DNA of 64,000 nucleotides from Nitrospira sp. (GCA_024331045.1 JANDJC010000001.1:1-64000), one strand, 5' to 3'. Shown: positions 1 through 8,991, counted from the stretch's first letter. Numbers and translations: made by a program. The notes: generated by a model from the sequence alone, not told the origin.

Positions 1-1790
1 AGCGACTTGGGATCGAGGGCGACCCCCGCGCGCGTGATCATGACGCGCATCAAAAACTTGCCCGCGACGTCGTACGGATCGAGTTTCGGATCAAGATGAG
101 CCGTCGCCAGTTGGACTTGCGCCAGCGCCTTGGCGGCGAGCGTCAGCGAAGCCGGCAGCGGGACCCCGTGTCGAAACGCGATGGCGCTCATTTCCTGCAA
201 CAGCGGTCCGATCTGCATCTCGGCGAGCGCCGCCTTGCGGTACTTGGCCATCACGTCGCCGATCTCGCTCTGAAACCGCGGAACGTCCAGATCGCTTCGG
301 TCGATCGAACTCGTCATCATCAGCGTGACGTCGGTCAGAAACGCCGCGTCCTCTTTCCACAACGCCATGAGCATCAACAAGAGATGCTCGCGCAACCCGG
401 CGTCGATCGCCCCGACCATTCCGAAGTCGAGCAAATACACGCGGTCCTTCCACCACATGAGATTGCCCGGGTGAGGATCGGCATGAAAGAAGCCCTCGAC
501 GATGATCTGTTTATAGAAACCTTCCAACAATTGGCGCGCCGCCTCGATCCGTTCCCGGCCTTCCGGCGCCTGCGCGATCGGAATCCCTTGAATCTCCTCC
601 ATCACCAACAAACGGGCGGTGGACAACTCCTGATGGACGGCGGGGACCGCTAATCGGTCATAGTCCGCCAGCACGGTCCGCATCCGTTGGATGTTGTCGA
701 TCTCCTGGCGAAAGTCGAGCTCGCGCTGGAGCGACGTCGAGAGGTGCTTGAACACCGCCTCGATATCCACGACCTGATGAAGAGCGGGACGTCGCCCGAC
801 TTGGCGGGCAAAGATCTCGAGGAGGGCCAGATCCTGCTCAATGTCGGCCCGAGCGGTCGGTCGCTGAACCTTGACGACGACTCGGTCTCCGTTTTCGAGG
901 GTCGCCCGATGGACTTGCGCGATGGTCCCGGCGGCGAGCGGTCGGGGATCGATCGACTCGAACACGTCTTCCCACGGCACCCCCAGCTCCTGCTCCGCCA
1001 CCCGAACGACTTCACTTTCCGGCATGGGAGGCACGCGACTCTGCAACAAGGCCAGCTCTTCAATATACTCGGCGGGCAGAAGATCCGGACGAGTCGACAA
1101 GATCTGTCCCAGCTTCGAGAAGGTCGGGCCCAGTTCCTCCAACGCCGAGCGGAGACGCTTCGCCTGTTGACGACGAATGGACACGTCCGCTTGATCGGGC
1201 CGGCTGAAGAGTTCCTTGACGCCGTACTTCGCCATCACCGTCGCAATGCGCACGGCCCGCCCCCCTAGCCGAGGTTCTGGGGAGGAGGCGTCGGCGGAAG
1301 GCCGAGGGATCGGCGCGGCTTCGAGACCTGGCTCACCGACGGCCTGAAGGGTATTCACAATGATGACAGTGCAACGGGCATTGTGACTGATGCGGTTCGG
1401 AACGTTCCCGAGCAAGAACTCCTTTCGTCCCGCCATGCCCGAATTCCCGACCACCAGCACGTCGATCGCTTCGCGTTCGGCGGTACGGACGATAGTCAAC
1501 GCCGGATCGGAATCGATGACGACAAGGGCGCGTCCCCGTTCTCCGGCCAGTTGCGTCACGATGTGGGTAAGTTCCTCGCCGGCGGCTTCGGCCTTCGTCT
1601 GTTCGGCCGCGCCGAATTCCGTGACGGTCGGATGTTGCGGCACGATAACCTGCACCACAAACAGCTCCGCTCCATAACGATTTGCGAACTCAGCGGCCCA
1701 CCGGACGGCATGGTCCGCCGTTTTGGAACGGTCGGTTCCCACCATCACACGTCGTATGGAGGTGGTGGATAGAGGTGAAGGAGGGGTCAT
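1..1790 (-). CDS. UspA domain fused to ABC1/UbiB (AarF) atypical kinase, C-terminus cut by window edge
   Basis: This gene is absent from the ORF track because it runs off the left edge; I translated it by hand from the ATG at 1790 and it stays open for 596 codons. Residues about 12-147 are a universal stress protein domain, beginning IRRVMVGTDRS and ending with the nucleotide-loop pattern VVGNSG...GNVPNRISHNARC. A Pro/Ser-rich linker (about 148-178) leads into an ABC1/UbiB kinase-like domain with KLGQ at 226-229, an IAQVH loop and HADPHPGN at 436-443. ABC1 proteins are membrane-associated ATPases or kinases linked to quinone and lipid metabolism; Usp domains often bind ATP. The frame is continuous across the linker, so I infer a true fusion and not two genes. 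It lies 145 bp downstream of the marR-like gene on the same strand and could be its target. The substrate is unknown. Confidence 0.85.
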   Translation of the reverse strand, partial: MTPPSPLSTTSIRRVMVGTDRSKTADHAVRWAAEFANRYGAELFVVQVIVPQHPTVTEFGAAEQTKAEAAGEELTHIVTQLAGERGRALVVIDSDPALTIVRTAEREAIDVLVVGNSGMAGRKEFLLGNVPNRISHNARCTVIIVNTLQAVGEPGLEAAPIPRPSADASSPEPRLGGRAVRIATVMAKYGVKELFSRPDQADVSIRRQQAKRLRSALEELGPTFSKLGQILSTRPDLLPAEYIEELALLQSRVPPMPESEVVRVAEQELGVPWEDVFESIDPRPLAAGTIAQVHRATLENGDRVVVKVQRPTARADIEQDLALLEIFARQVGRRPALHQVVDIEAVFKHLSTSLQRELDFRQEIDNIQRMRTVLADYDRLAVPAVHQELSTARLLVMEEIQGIPIAQAPEGRERIEAARQLLEGFYKQIIVEGFFHADPHPGNLMWWKDRVYLLDFGMVGAIDAGLREHLLLMLMALWKEDAAFLTDVTLMMTSSIDRSDLDVPRFQSEIGDVMAKYRKAALAEMQIGPLLQEMSAIAFRHGVPLPASLTLAAKALAQVQLATAHLDPKLDPYDVAGKFLMRVMITRAGVALDPKS

Positions 1791-1935
1791 CGCCTCTCAG
1801 GGTGCTCCACAGGCTGTTGATCAGGCTGTCGATCCGCCACAGGGGGTCGGAAGAGCCGACACCGCAATGGCCGGCATCACGCCATTACGACAGGAGGCTT
1901 ACCATTGTGCCCCATGGTGAATCCCGGCCGCAACC

Positions 1936-2391
1936 TCACCGGTCTCGGTTGAAACTGTCCCTGATTCGCAGAAGGAACGAGCGCGCCTGCTCCACCTCCT
2001 GCGGAGTCAAAGCCCGCTCGAAAAACGGACGGATGAACGCGGTATGGGCGCTGAACGTTTTGCGAAATAACGCATCGCCCTTGGCCGTCAGTGAAATTTT
2101 CGTAAATCGCCGGTCCCCTTGAATCGCCTCGCGCTTGATCAACCCTTTCGCGGCCAAGCGATCCAACACGCCGGTCAAGGTGCCTTTGGTCACCAGTGTC
2201 TGGCGGGACAATTCCGAACAGGTCATCCCGTCCGTATCGCCCAAGGTGGCGATCACGTCAAACTGAGAAGGCGTCAATCGAAGAGACTGTTTGATGTGCC
2301 GACTACTGGTTCGCCAGAACGCCAAATAGGCCTCCACCAGCGGCCGAACCAGTTTCAAATAGGGATCGTCGTGGGGCTGTGGCAATGTCAC
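1936..2391 (-). CDS. MarR-family transcriptional regulator
   Basis: The encoded protein of about 151 residues has the MarR winged-helix core: a helical N-terminus (DPYLKLVRPLVEAYLAFW), the recognition helix region LTPSQFDVIATLG, TCSELSRQTLVTKGTLTGVLDRLAAKGLIKR, and the wing with GDRRFTKISLTAKG. MarR proteins bind DNA as dimers and usually repress genes for stress or efflux until a ligand binds. The ORF track begins at a GTG at 2442, but a strong -35/-10 pair lies inside that extension, so I moved the start to the GTG at 2391, which would make the message leaderless. The gene is followed on the same strand by the UspA-ABC1 fusion, its most obvious partner. The ligand cannot be told from sequence. 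Confidence 0.85.
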   Translation of the reverse strand: MTLPQPHDDPYLKLVRPLVEAYLAFWRTSSRHIKQSLRLTPSQFDVIATLGDTDGMTCSELSRQTLVTKGTLTGVLDRLAAKGLIKREAIQGDRRFTKISLTAKGDALFRKTFSAHTAFIRPFFERALTPQEVEQARSFLLRIRDSFNRDR

Positions 2392-2397
2392 GGCCGG

Positions 2398-2426
2398 AGC
2401 ATAGTGAGAAGACCATACGTCGTCAA
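2398..2426 (-). promoter_or_regulatory. Sigma70-like promoter for the marR gene
   Basis: On the minus strand TTGACG and TATGCT are separated by exactly 17 bases. The -10 ends six bases before the GTG at 2391, so transcription would begin at or next to the start codon. This is a sequence match only. Confidence 0.5.
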
Positions 2427-2550
2427 GATGGCGGGACCACACGGGTCGTCACTTGCTAGCAGAAACTGCATGGCATTGGGCCGCCCTGGCCGGCCTTTAC
2501 TCCGGCTGACCTCGTTGACCAACCATTCGGGATGTCCGTAAGATCCTCCC

Positions 2551-3210
2551 ATGCAACAGCAACAACCGACAGAGCGGAGTCCCATTCAGGTGATCGCCAT
2601 TCTTGTCCTTCTAGGACTCATCGTCGCCGCAGTCTGGGTATGGAAACGGCTTCCGATCGACACTCAGATTACGGTGATCGACCACGCCGTTCCCATCGCG
2701 GCAGGAGCGGCGGCCGTCGGGGCGATGGTCCTGCTCACGATCCGGCACATCCGCCGACGGATCGCACGGCGACGCAAGCGGGACCGTTTGCTGGCCGCAT
2801 TCCGCGACGAAACCGATCCGCAAAGAAAATTGGACCTGTCCTTTGAGTTGATCGAATGCAACAATTATCGGATTGATGGCCTCGAATCCATCGCGCCAGA
2901 TCTACGAGATCTCTGGGCACACATCCTGCGCCACTGGCTAGGCGACAAACGCCATCGGTGGCGAGGCTTGGCAGCCAGTCATCTCGGCCTACTACGGGAC
3001 AAGTCGGTCATGCCCCTCCTCCTTCAGGCACTGGAAGACGACCATGCCTACGTGCGCGCGTGCGCGGCCCTGGGTCTAGGACGGTTGCGGGCCGTGGAAG
3101 CAAGGCCGAAGCTGGAATATCTTGCCAAAGAGGATTGGGACCAAACCGTGCGGAGTCGATGCCGGGAAGCGCTGGACCAATTGCGCTACGTGAGTCCGCA
3201 GAAATCCTAG
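2551..3210 (+). CDS. Membrane-anchored HEAT-repeat protein
   Basis: A 219-residue protein with two predicted membrane helices near the N-terminus (about 12-30, VIAILVLLGLIVAAVWVW, and about 46-64, AVPIAAGAAAVGAMVLL), then a basic stretch (RHIRRRIARRRKRDR) that should sit in the cytoplasm. Residues about 80-215 form alpha-helical HEAT or PBS-lyase-like repeats, for example DKSVMPLLLQALEDDHAYVRACAALGLGRL. Such repeats bind other proteins; no enzymatic residues are visible. The gene stands alone between the MarR regulator (opposite strand) and truD. It is probably a scaffold at the inner membrane, but no partner is evident. Confidence 0.7.
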   Translation: MQQQQPTERSPIQVIAILVLLGLIVAAVWVWKRLPIDTQITVIDHAVPIAAGAAAVGAMVLLTIRHIRRRIARRRKRDRLLAAFRDETDPQRKLDLSFELIECNNYRIDGLESIAPDLRDLWAHILRHWLGDKRHRWRGLAASHLGLLRDKSVMPLLLQALEDDHAYVRACAALGLGRLRAVEARPKLEYLAKEDWDQTVRSRCREALDQLRYVSPQKS

Positions 3211-3344
3211 TTGTCGGTTGCCAGTGGTCGGTGCTCGATCGATAGATCTTCTGACGACTGAATGGCGTCCTTTTCCGACAACCAGGCACTGAACACCCGA
3301 CAATTCGACCCTGAAAAGGAACACAGCCCCTCTCACACGACCAG

Positions 3345-4412
3345 ATGATCGGCCCCTACTTGACGAGTGCAATTCCCGGCATCGGTGGGCAAATCCGTGT
3401 GGTACCGGAAGATTTTTGCGTGGAAGAGTTGCCACTGTATCTCCCCTGTGGCACCGGCGAGCATCTCTACATCAAGGTCACCAAGCGGCTCCTGTCCACG
3501 CCCGATCTCATCAGGCTCATTTCGAATACGACGGGCCTGAAAGCCAAAGCCATCGGCATGGCCGGCCTCAAAGACGCACGGGCCATCACGACCCAGATGC
3601 TGTCTCTCCATCTCGTCACGCCCGAACAGGTGGCTCGTCTCAAGACCAACGAGCGGATTCTTTCCCTCGAGGTCCTCGGACACCATCGGAATCGGCTGCG
3701 CCCCGGCCACCATGCCGGAAACCGGTTTCGCTTGGTGATTCGGGACGTGGCGGCCCATGCCAAGGACACAGTCCCGGCCATTGTCGAGATTCTTCAGCGC
3801 CGAGGCGTGCCGAATTATTTCGGCCCCCAACGGCAGGGACGGGACGGAAGCAATTATCGGATCGGCGCGACTTTGCTGACCGATCAAACCAAACGGGCCT
3901 CGATGAGTCGCGCCAAACGCCTGTGGTACTTCCACGCCTTTCAGTCCCATCTGTTTAACCGCATTCTTGCCAAGCGGATCGACTCGCTTGATCATGTCTT
4001 TGCCGGCGACTGGGCGATCAAGACCTCGACTGGCGGCTGTTTCTTGGTTGAAGACGAGGACGCGGAACAACCCCGAGCCAACCGGTTCGAGATCAGCCCA
4101 ACGGGGATCCTGTTCGGTTCACGCGTCTCATGGGCTGGCGGCGGGCCGGGACGGATCGAGGAAGCCACCGCCGCGGAACTGGGGATGACGAAGGATCGGC
4201 TGATTCAAGCAGCCAAGGCTTGCGGATTCCGTGGCGAGCGCCGGGCCTTGCGGGTGCCCCTCAGGGACCTCGAGTGGTCGCTCGACGGATCAACCCTAAC
4301 TCTGGCCTTTACCCTTCCTCCCGGCGCATACGCCACCAATGTGCTGAGAGAACTGATGAAAACTGATCAGTCTTGTTCTCCTGCCGATCCTTTCCTCCTG
4401 GAAGAGAAGTGA
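3345..4412 (+). CDS. truD: tRNA pseudouridine(13) synthase TruD
   Basis: TruD converts uridine 13 of tRNA(Glu) and some other tRNAs to pseudouridine. The 355-residue product has the family signature around the catalytic aspartate, GMAGLKDARA with Asp77, and further TruD blocks PNYFGPQRQGRDGSNYRIG and LWYFHAFQSHLFNRILAKR. Length fits the family. The N-terminus (IRVVPEDFCVEE) is the usual start of TruD, supporting the ATG at 3345. It is followed after about 37 bases by the arginine-catabolism pair; there is no functional link that I can see. Confidence 0.95.
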   Translation: MIGPYLTSAIPGIGGQIRVVPEDFCVEELPLYLPCGTGEHLYIKVTKRLLSTPDLIRLISNTTGLKAKAIGMAGLKDARAITTQMLSLHLVTPEQVARLKTNERILSLEVLGHHRNRLRPGHHAGNRFRLVIRDVAAHAKDTVPAIVEILQRRGVPNYFGPQRQGRDGSNYRIGATLLTDQTKRASMSRAKRLWYFHAFQSHLFNRILAKRIDSLDHVFAGDWAIKTSTGGCFLVEDEDAEQPRANRFEISPTGILFGSRVSWAGGGPGRIEEATAAELGMTKDRLIQAAKACGFRGERRALRVPLRDLEWSLDGSTLTLAFTLPPGAYATNVLRELMKTDQSCSPADPFLLEEK

Positions 4413-4449
4413 TAGAATCAGCAACACTCGTCTCCCCTTTGGAGAACCT

Positions 4450-5694
4450 ATGAATATTCATCAAGAAACCGTCGTCTTGAACGGCCACATCATCGACTCG
4501 TTGTTGCTCGCCAAGGTACTGGACCTGATCCTCATGATGGGCGGAGATTTCGACCTCGAGGATGTTCAGATCGGCAAGACGCGAGAGGCATCTTCTCGCG
4601 CCCGTATCACGGTTCGGGCCCCTTCCCAAACGCTGTTGGATGATATCCTCAAGGCCATTCAGCCGCACGGCGCCTCCGTCGAGCGCGAGGCGGACTGCCG
4701 ACTCGAAGCCGCTCCAGCCGACGGCATTTTCCCTGAGAATTTCTACGCCACCACCCATTTGCCGACTCAAATCAGACTCAACGGCCGATGGATCGACGTC
4801 GAGCACATTGAGATGGACGTCGGCATTGTGGTGGACCGACGGCGGGAGACTGCCCAAGCCGTTCCCATGGGTGAAGTACGGCAAGGAGAACTCGTCGTGA
4901 CCGGCCGAGAGGGGGTGCGGGTGATTCCCTTGGCCCGTCCCCGCGAGCGTGACGTCTTCGGTTTCATGGAATCCCACGTGTCGGCCGAACGGCCACACGG
5001 CCACGTCATCGCCGATATCGCGTCCAGAATGCGCCGCCTTCGTGAACAGCACAGACAGGAGGGCGCCGCCTGTCGAGTCTTGCTGGCGGGAGGGCCGGCC
5101 ATCATCCATGCCGGTGGACGGGACGCCTTGGCCTGGCTGATCGAGGAAGAATTTATTCATGTGTTGTTTTGCGGCAATGCCCTGGCCGCCCACGATATGG
5201 AAGCAGACCTGTACGGCACATCCTTGGGCTATGGACTGACCGCCGGACGCACGATTCCCCACGGCCATGAGCATCACTTGCGGACCATCAACCGGATTCG
5301 CGCGATCGGCAGCATCGAACGAGCTGTGGCCTCTGGCATCGTAAAAAACGGTATCATGGCCGCCTGCATTCGGAAGCACGTCCCAGTCGTGATGGCCGGC
5401 ACCATCCGCGACGATGGCCCCCTGCCCGGCGTCATCACCGATTCCATTCAAGCGCAACGGGCCATGCGCGCCGCAATTAGTGGGGTGAAACTGGCACTGC
5501 TGGTGGCCTCCACATTGCACGCCGTCGCCACGGGCAACCTGCTACCGGCCACGATCCCCACGGTCTGCGTGGACATCAATCCCTCCGTGCCGACCAAACT
5601 CGCGGATCGTGGGAGTTTTCAAGCCGTCGGCCTCGTGATGGACGCCGCGTCGTTTCTCAATGAACTCGCCAGACGGTTGGGAAGACCGGCATGA
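4450..5694 (+). CDS. LOR/SDH-type ornithine cyclodeaminase (TIGR00300 family), AgrE C-terminal half as a separate protein
   Basis: The 414-residue product belongs to the TIGR00300 / LOR-SDH family, which in methanogens is an ornithine cyclodeaminase and which forms the C-terminal half of cyanobacterial AgrE. Visible blocks are an N-terminal alpha/beta region (ETVVLNGHIIDSLLLAKVLDLI), FPENFYATTHLPT, VLLAGGPAIIHAGGRDALAWLI, FCGNALAAHDME and GVITDSIQAQRAMR, with a Rossmann-like nucleotide-binding core in the second half. Predicted reaction: ornithine to proline plus ammonia. The stop overlaps the start of the argZ-like gene by 4 bases (ATGA), so the two are translationally coupled. The family assignment is firm; the exact activity is inferred from the neighbour and from AgrE. 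Confidence 0.8.
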   Translation: MNIHQETVVLNGHIIDSLLLAKVLDLILMMGGDFDLEDVQIGKTREASSRARITVRAPSQTLLDDILKAIQPHGASVEREADCRLEAAPADGIFPENFYATTHLPTQIRLNGRWIDVEHIEMDVGIVVDRRRETAQAVPMGEVRQGELVVTGREGVRVIPLARPRERDVFGFMESHVSAERPHGHVIADIASRMRRLREQHRQEGAACRVLLAGGPAIIHAGGRDALAWLIEEEFIHVLFCGNALAAHDMEADLYGTSLGYGLTAGRTIPHGHEHHLRTINRIRAIGSIERAVASGIVKNGIMAACIRKHVPVVMAGTIRDDGPLPGVITDSIQAQRAMRAAISGVKLALLVASTLHAVATGNLLPATIPTVCVDINPSVPTKLADRGSFQAVGLVMDAASFLNELARRLGRPA

Positions 5695-6494
5695 CCCGCC
5701 TCCTTGTCTGTCCACCGGACTTTTTTGGGATTGAATATGAAATCAACCCCTGGATGCGACTCAACAATCAGGTGGATCATGAACGGGCGATCCTCCAATG
5801 GAATAACTTGATGGCGGTCTTCGAACGGGACATCGGGGTGACGCTCGAACGGATGACACCGGTCCCCGGTCTCCCCGATTTAGTCTTTACAGCCAATGCG
5901 GGCATCGTGGTTGGCCGCCAAGCGGTTGTCAGCCGCTTTCGCTATCCCGAGCGACAACGGGAAGAGGCTTATTTCGAGAACTGGTTTCGCGACCATGGGT
6001 ATGAAATCTTGACGTTGGAACCAGGCCTCTTCTTTGAAGGAGCCGGCGACCTGTTGGGATTTCCCGATTGCTGGTTCGGCGGCTATCGTCAACGGTCCGA
6101 TGTCCGCGCATTTCCAATCTTGAGCGAATGGTTTCATCGTGAGATTCTTCCGCTCGAATTGGTGGACCGCCGTTTCTATCATCTGGATACCTGCTTCTGT
6201 CCATTAAGCGGAGGTGATCTCTTATATTTTCCACCCGCGTTCGATCACTATGGCCAGACCGCCATTGCCGAGCGAATCCCCCCAACCAAGCGACTCGTGG
6301 TCCCCGAGCACGACGCCCTGCGATTCGCTTGCAATGCGGTCTGCGTCGGCAACCATGTCGTGCTTCCGGCCGGCTGCCCAACGACCGAGCAGATGCTCCG
6401 GGAGCACGGGTACCAACCCCACGCCGTGTGGCTGGATGAATTTATGAAATCAGGTGGCTCGGCCAAGTGTTTGACCCTGCGGTTGGAGGAGTGA
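5691..6494 (+). CDS. argZ: Arginine dihydrolase ArgZ-like (guanidine-modifying superfamily)
   Basis: ArgZ hydrolyses arginine to ornithine, CO2 and two ammonia. The 267-residue protein lines up over its length with the N-terminal domain of cyanobacterial AgrE/ArgZ: NPWMRLNNQ, LPDLVFTANAG with Asn69 (Asn here separates ArgZ from arginine deiminases), SRFRYPERQREEAYF, FFEGAGD (Glu116, Asp120), the catalytic histidine in FYHLDTCFCPL (His164), and the C-terminal nucleophile in GGSAKCLTLR (Cys260). All key residues are present. It overlaps the upstream cyclodeaminase by 4 bases. In cyanobacteria the two activities sit in one polypeptide, in the opposite order. Together they should convert arginine to proline and release three ammonia. 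Confidence 0.82.
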   Translation: MTRLLVCPPDFFGIEYEINPWMRLNNQVDHERAILQWNNLMAVFERDIGVTLERMTPVPGLPDLVFTANAGIVVGRQAVVSRFRYPERQREEAYFENWFRDHGYEILTLEPGLFFEGAGDLLGFPDCWFGGYRQRSDVRAFPILSEWFHREILPLELVDRRFYHLDTCFCPLSGGDLLYFPPAFDHYGQTAIAERIPPTKRLVVPEHDALRFACNAVCVGNHVVLPAGCPTTEQMLREHGYQPHAVWLDEFMKSGGSAKCLTLRLEE

Positions 6495-6583
6495 GGGGGC
6501 CGCGGCAAGGCTGGAAGGTCTGTCGCCTCTGACGGAGCCATCCGTCCAACCTGTCCGTGCGTGGGCCAAGCCCGCCGCTTCTT

Positions 6584-6940
6584 TTATTTTATTCGAAAGA
6601 GAAAGGATGCGTAGAGACCGGCCATGGCGATCGTGACCAATTCGATCGTGAGCAACATCCGACTCACCACTGCATCCGGCGTAGGAGGAGAAAGGACGAA
6701 GTGCAGGCCCAGGAATTCCGGCGGCTGGTCCGGGGGCGTCTCCCACGGTGGAAATAAGAGAGCCAGCACCAGCATCACAACCATTCCGTATAACACCTGG
6801 ATGTTCAACTGCCCCCGTTCGTGGGAACGGAGCTCCGAGTCACGTTCTAAGCGAAGTTCTTCTCCCAGCCTGCTTCCGCAAGCCGTGCAAAATCGATTGA
6901 TCTCCGGCTGAACCAATCGACAGGTAGGACACCTCTGCAT
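6584..6940 (-). CDS. Zinc-ribbon inner-membrane protein
   Basis: A 118-residue protein starts with a zinc ribbon of two CxxC knuckles (CPTC at 4-7 and CTAC at 18-21). A charged stretch follows, then two predicted membrane helices (about 48-65, LYGMVVMLVLALLF, and about 92-112, LLTIELVTIAMAGLYASFLF) separated by a Pro-rich loop. The layout suggests a cytoplasmic zinc ribbon and an anchored tail. It converges with argZ. No function is known to me. Confidence 0.65.
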   Translation of the reverse strand: MQRCPTCRLVQPEINRFCTACGSRLGEELRLERDSELRSHERGQLNIQVLYGMVVMLVLALLFPPWETPPDQPPEFLGLHFVLSPPTPDAVVSRMLLTIELVTIAMAGLYASFLFRIK

Positions 6941-7153
6941 CGTTCACCATCCTCCACTGGACACCTGACCACGTTGCGCGTTCAAAAGCAAAGGCTACAC
7001 CGATCCCGCCACGATCCGCCAGGGACGGTTGCCCGTTGATTGACAGGGGAAAGACGCGCTTCCTATAATCCATCGACTTCGAGCGATGGCCTATTCTCCA
7101 CCTTCGTGACCTTCCGCCGTTCGTCGCCACCTATCGACCCATGCATCTCTACC

Positions 7154-8173
7154 ATGCAGCCACTGACTAACATAGCCGTCATCGGCGCAGGGGCATGGGG
7201 AACGGCGCTCGCCAAGTTGTTGGCCGAAAAGGGATTGACCGTTCGCCTGTGGGCCTATGAGCCCGAGGTGGCGCACGCGATCAATACCCTCCATGAAAAT
7301 CCCGTTTTTCTCAAGGGCATCTCGCTTCCCCTCTCTCTTACCGCCACATCTTCCCTCGCCGAGGCCGTGGAAAATTGCGAGGCATTGCTGTTCGTGACCC
7401 CCTCTCATGTCGCGCGCTTGGTTCTTCAACAGCTCGCCCCTTATCTTTCCAAACCGGTTCCTATCATCAACGCCACCAAGGGGATTGAAGAAGGCACCGC
7501 CTCTCTCATGACCCACGTGATGGAAGAGGTCCTTGCCCCTTCGCTCCATCGATCCATAATGGTCCTCTCCGGGCCCAGTTTTGCCGAGGAGTTGAGCTCG
7601 GGGTGCCCGACGGCCGTGTGTCTGGCCGGTTCGGACGATCAGCTGGTTCGACGATTTCAGCAGATCCTGATGACGCCAACCTTCCGGGTCTATGCCGATT
7701 TCGATGTGATCGGTGTCCAGTTGGGCGGAGCCCTCAAGAACGTTATCGCTTTGGCAGCCGGCATCGTGGATGGCCTTGAGCTTGGCCTCAACGCACGCGC
7801 GGCGCTCATTACGAGGGGACTGGCCGAGATTGTTCGCCTAGGCTCGGCCATGGGAGCTGATCCCCGTACCTTCTACGGCCTCTCCGGCGTGGGGGATCTC
7901 GTGCTGACCTGTACCGGCACACTGAGCCGGAACCATACGGTCGGGATGCGTATTGGGAAGGGCGAGTCGCTGGAGACGATTCTCGGTACCATGCATACGG
8001 TGGCGGAGGGGATCAGAACAGCGCGGGCGGCGTGGCAACTGGCCCAACGATATGGAGTGGACATGCCCATTACACAAGAGACCAACGCGGTCTTGTTTGG
8101 CGGCAAGTCCTGCCGCAAAGCCGTGAGTGACCTGATGGAGCGTGACGCCAAGATGGAGAAATCGCCCCTATGA
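7154..8173 (+). CDS. gpsA: NAD(P)H-dependent glycerol-3-phosphate dehydrogenase
   Basis: GpsA reduces dihydroxyacetone phosphate to sn-glycerol 3-phosphate for phospholipid synthesis. From the ATG at 7154 the protein is 339 residues, the usual size. It opens with the Rossmann motif VIGAGAWGTALAKLLA and has the family blocks PIINATKGIEEG, VLSGPSFAEEL and the catalytic lysine segment GGALKNVIALAAGI, then GLSGVGDLVLTCTG. The ORF-track start at 7040 adds 38 residues that precede the conserved N-terminus and was rejected. The stop overlaps larB by 4 bases, so the two are coupled. Confidence 0.95.
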   Translation: MQPLTNIAVIGAGAWGTALAKLLAEKGLTVRLWAYEPEVAHAINTLHENPVFLKGISLPLSLTATSSLAEAVENCEALLFVTPSHVARLVLQQLAPYLSKPVPIINATKGIEEGTASLMTHVMEEVLAPSLHRSIMVLSGPSFAEELSSGCPTAVCLAGSDDQLVRRFQQILMTPTFRVYADFDVIGVQLGGALKNVIALAAGIVDGLELGLNARAALITRGLAEIVRLGSAMGADPRTFYGLSGVGDLVLTCTGTLSRNHTVGMRIGKGESLETILGTMHTVAEGIRTARAAWQLAQRYGVDMPITQETNAVLFGGKSCRKAVSDLMERDAKMEKSPL

Positions 8174-8943
8174 GATCAGAACGGATCGCGCGACTGCTTC
8201 GCCAAGTTCGCCAAGGGCGCCTTAGCATCGAGGCCGCCTTCCGGCAATTACGATCCCTGCCGTTTGAGGACTTGGGGTTCGCCTCCCCCGATCACCATCG
8301 TTCGCTACGCCAAGGATTCCCCGAAGTGATTTTATGCGAGGGTAAGTCGATCGCCCACATCAGGGCTATCGCCCATTCCCTCCTTCGGCATGGCGGTCCC
8401 TTTCTTGCCACCAAGGCCACTCCCGCCATTGCCCGCGCGATTCGGCGATTGGCGCCCCGTGCGCGATTCTACGCCGAGGCTCGCGTCGTCGCCATCCCGC
8501 CACGGCCGTGGACGAGACGGGGCCAGGTCCTGGTGATCAGCGCCGGCACCGCTGACATTCCCGTCGCGGAGGAAGCTCGCGTTACGGCGGAAGTCATGGG
8601 GAGCAAAGTCGAACGACTGTATGATGTCGGGGTAGCGGGACTTCATCGACTCTTAGGCCACACAGACCAGCTCTTCGATGCCAGAGTGATCATCGTGGTC
8701 GCAGGCATGGACGGTGTCCTGCCGAGCGTGGTGGGGGGCCTCGTCCAATGTCCCGTGATCGCGGTCCCCACCAGCCAGGGCTACGGAGCCAGTTTCGGCG
8801 GGCTCTCAGCGCTCCTCACCATGCTGAATTCCTGCGCGGCGGGCGTCGGGGTGATGAACATTAACAACGGCTTTGGAGCTGGTTGCCTCGCTCACCGGAT
8901 TAACATGATGGGGATAACCACCCCCAAAACGGCGGAAGCCTGA
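8170..8943 (+). CDS. larB: Nickel-pincer cofactor biosynthesis protein LarB
   Basis: LarB carboxylates nicotinic acid adenine dinucleotide and breaks its phosphoanhydride bond, the first step to the nickel-pincer nucleotide cofactor. The 257-residue protein has a family-specific N-terminal part (FEDLGFASPDHHRSLRQGFPEVILCEGKS) and a PurE-like C-terminal part (VISAGTADIPVAEEA, YDVGVAGLHRLL, VAGMDGVLPSVVGGL, PVIAVPTSQGYG, NINNGFGAGCLAHRIN). It starts inside the gpsA stop (ATGA). larC follows about 0.8 kb downstream on the same strand, interrupted by an opposite-strand gene. No larA or larE lies in the window. Confidence 0.92.
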   Translation: MRSERIARLLRQVRQGRLSIEAAFRQLRSLPFEDLGFASPDHHRSLRQGFPEVILCEGKSIAHIRAIAHSLLRHGGPFLATKATPAIARAIRRLAPRARFYAEARVVAIPPRPWTRRGQVLVISAGTADIPVAEEARVTAEVMGSKVERLYDVGVAGLHRLLGHTDQLFDARVIIVVAGMDGVLPSVVGGLVQCPVIAVPTSQGYGASFGGLSALLTMLNSCAAGVGVMNINNGFGAGCLAHRINMMGITTPKTAEA

Positions 8944-8991
8944 TTCTCCGTTCGTCATCAAGGATCCATTGGCATCCATCGCAACCACCGG

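Noticed and set aside
4309-5520. 403-aa open frame on the minus strand
   Set aside because: Antisense to the LOR/SDH cyclodeaminase gene, which has clear family blocks; the antisense product has no recognisable motif.
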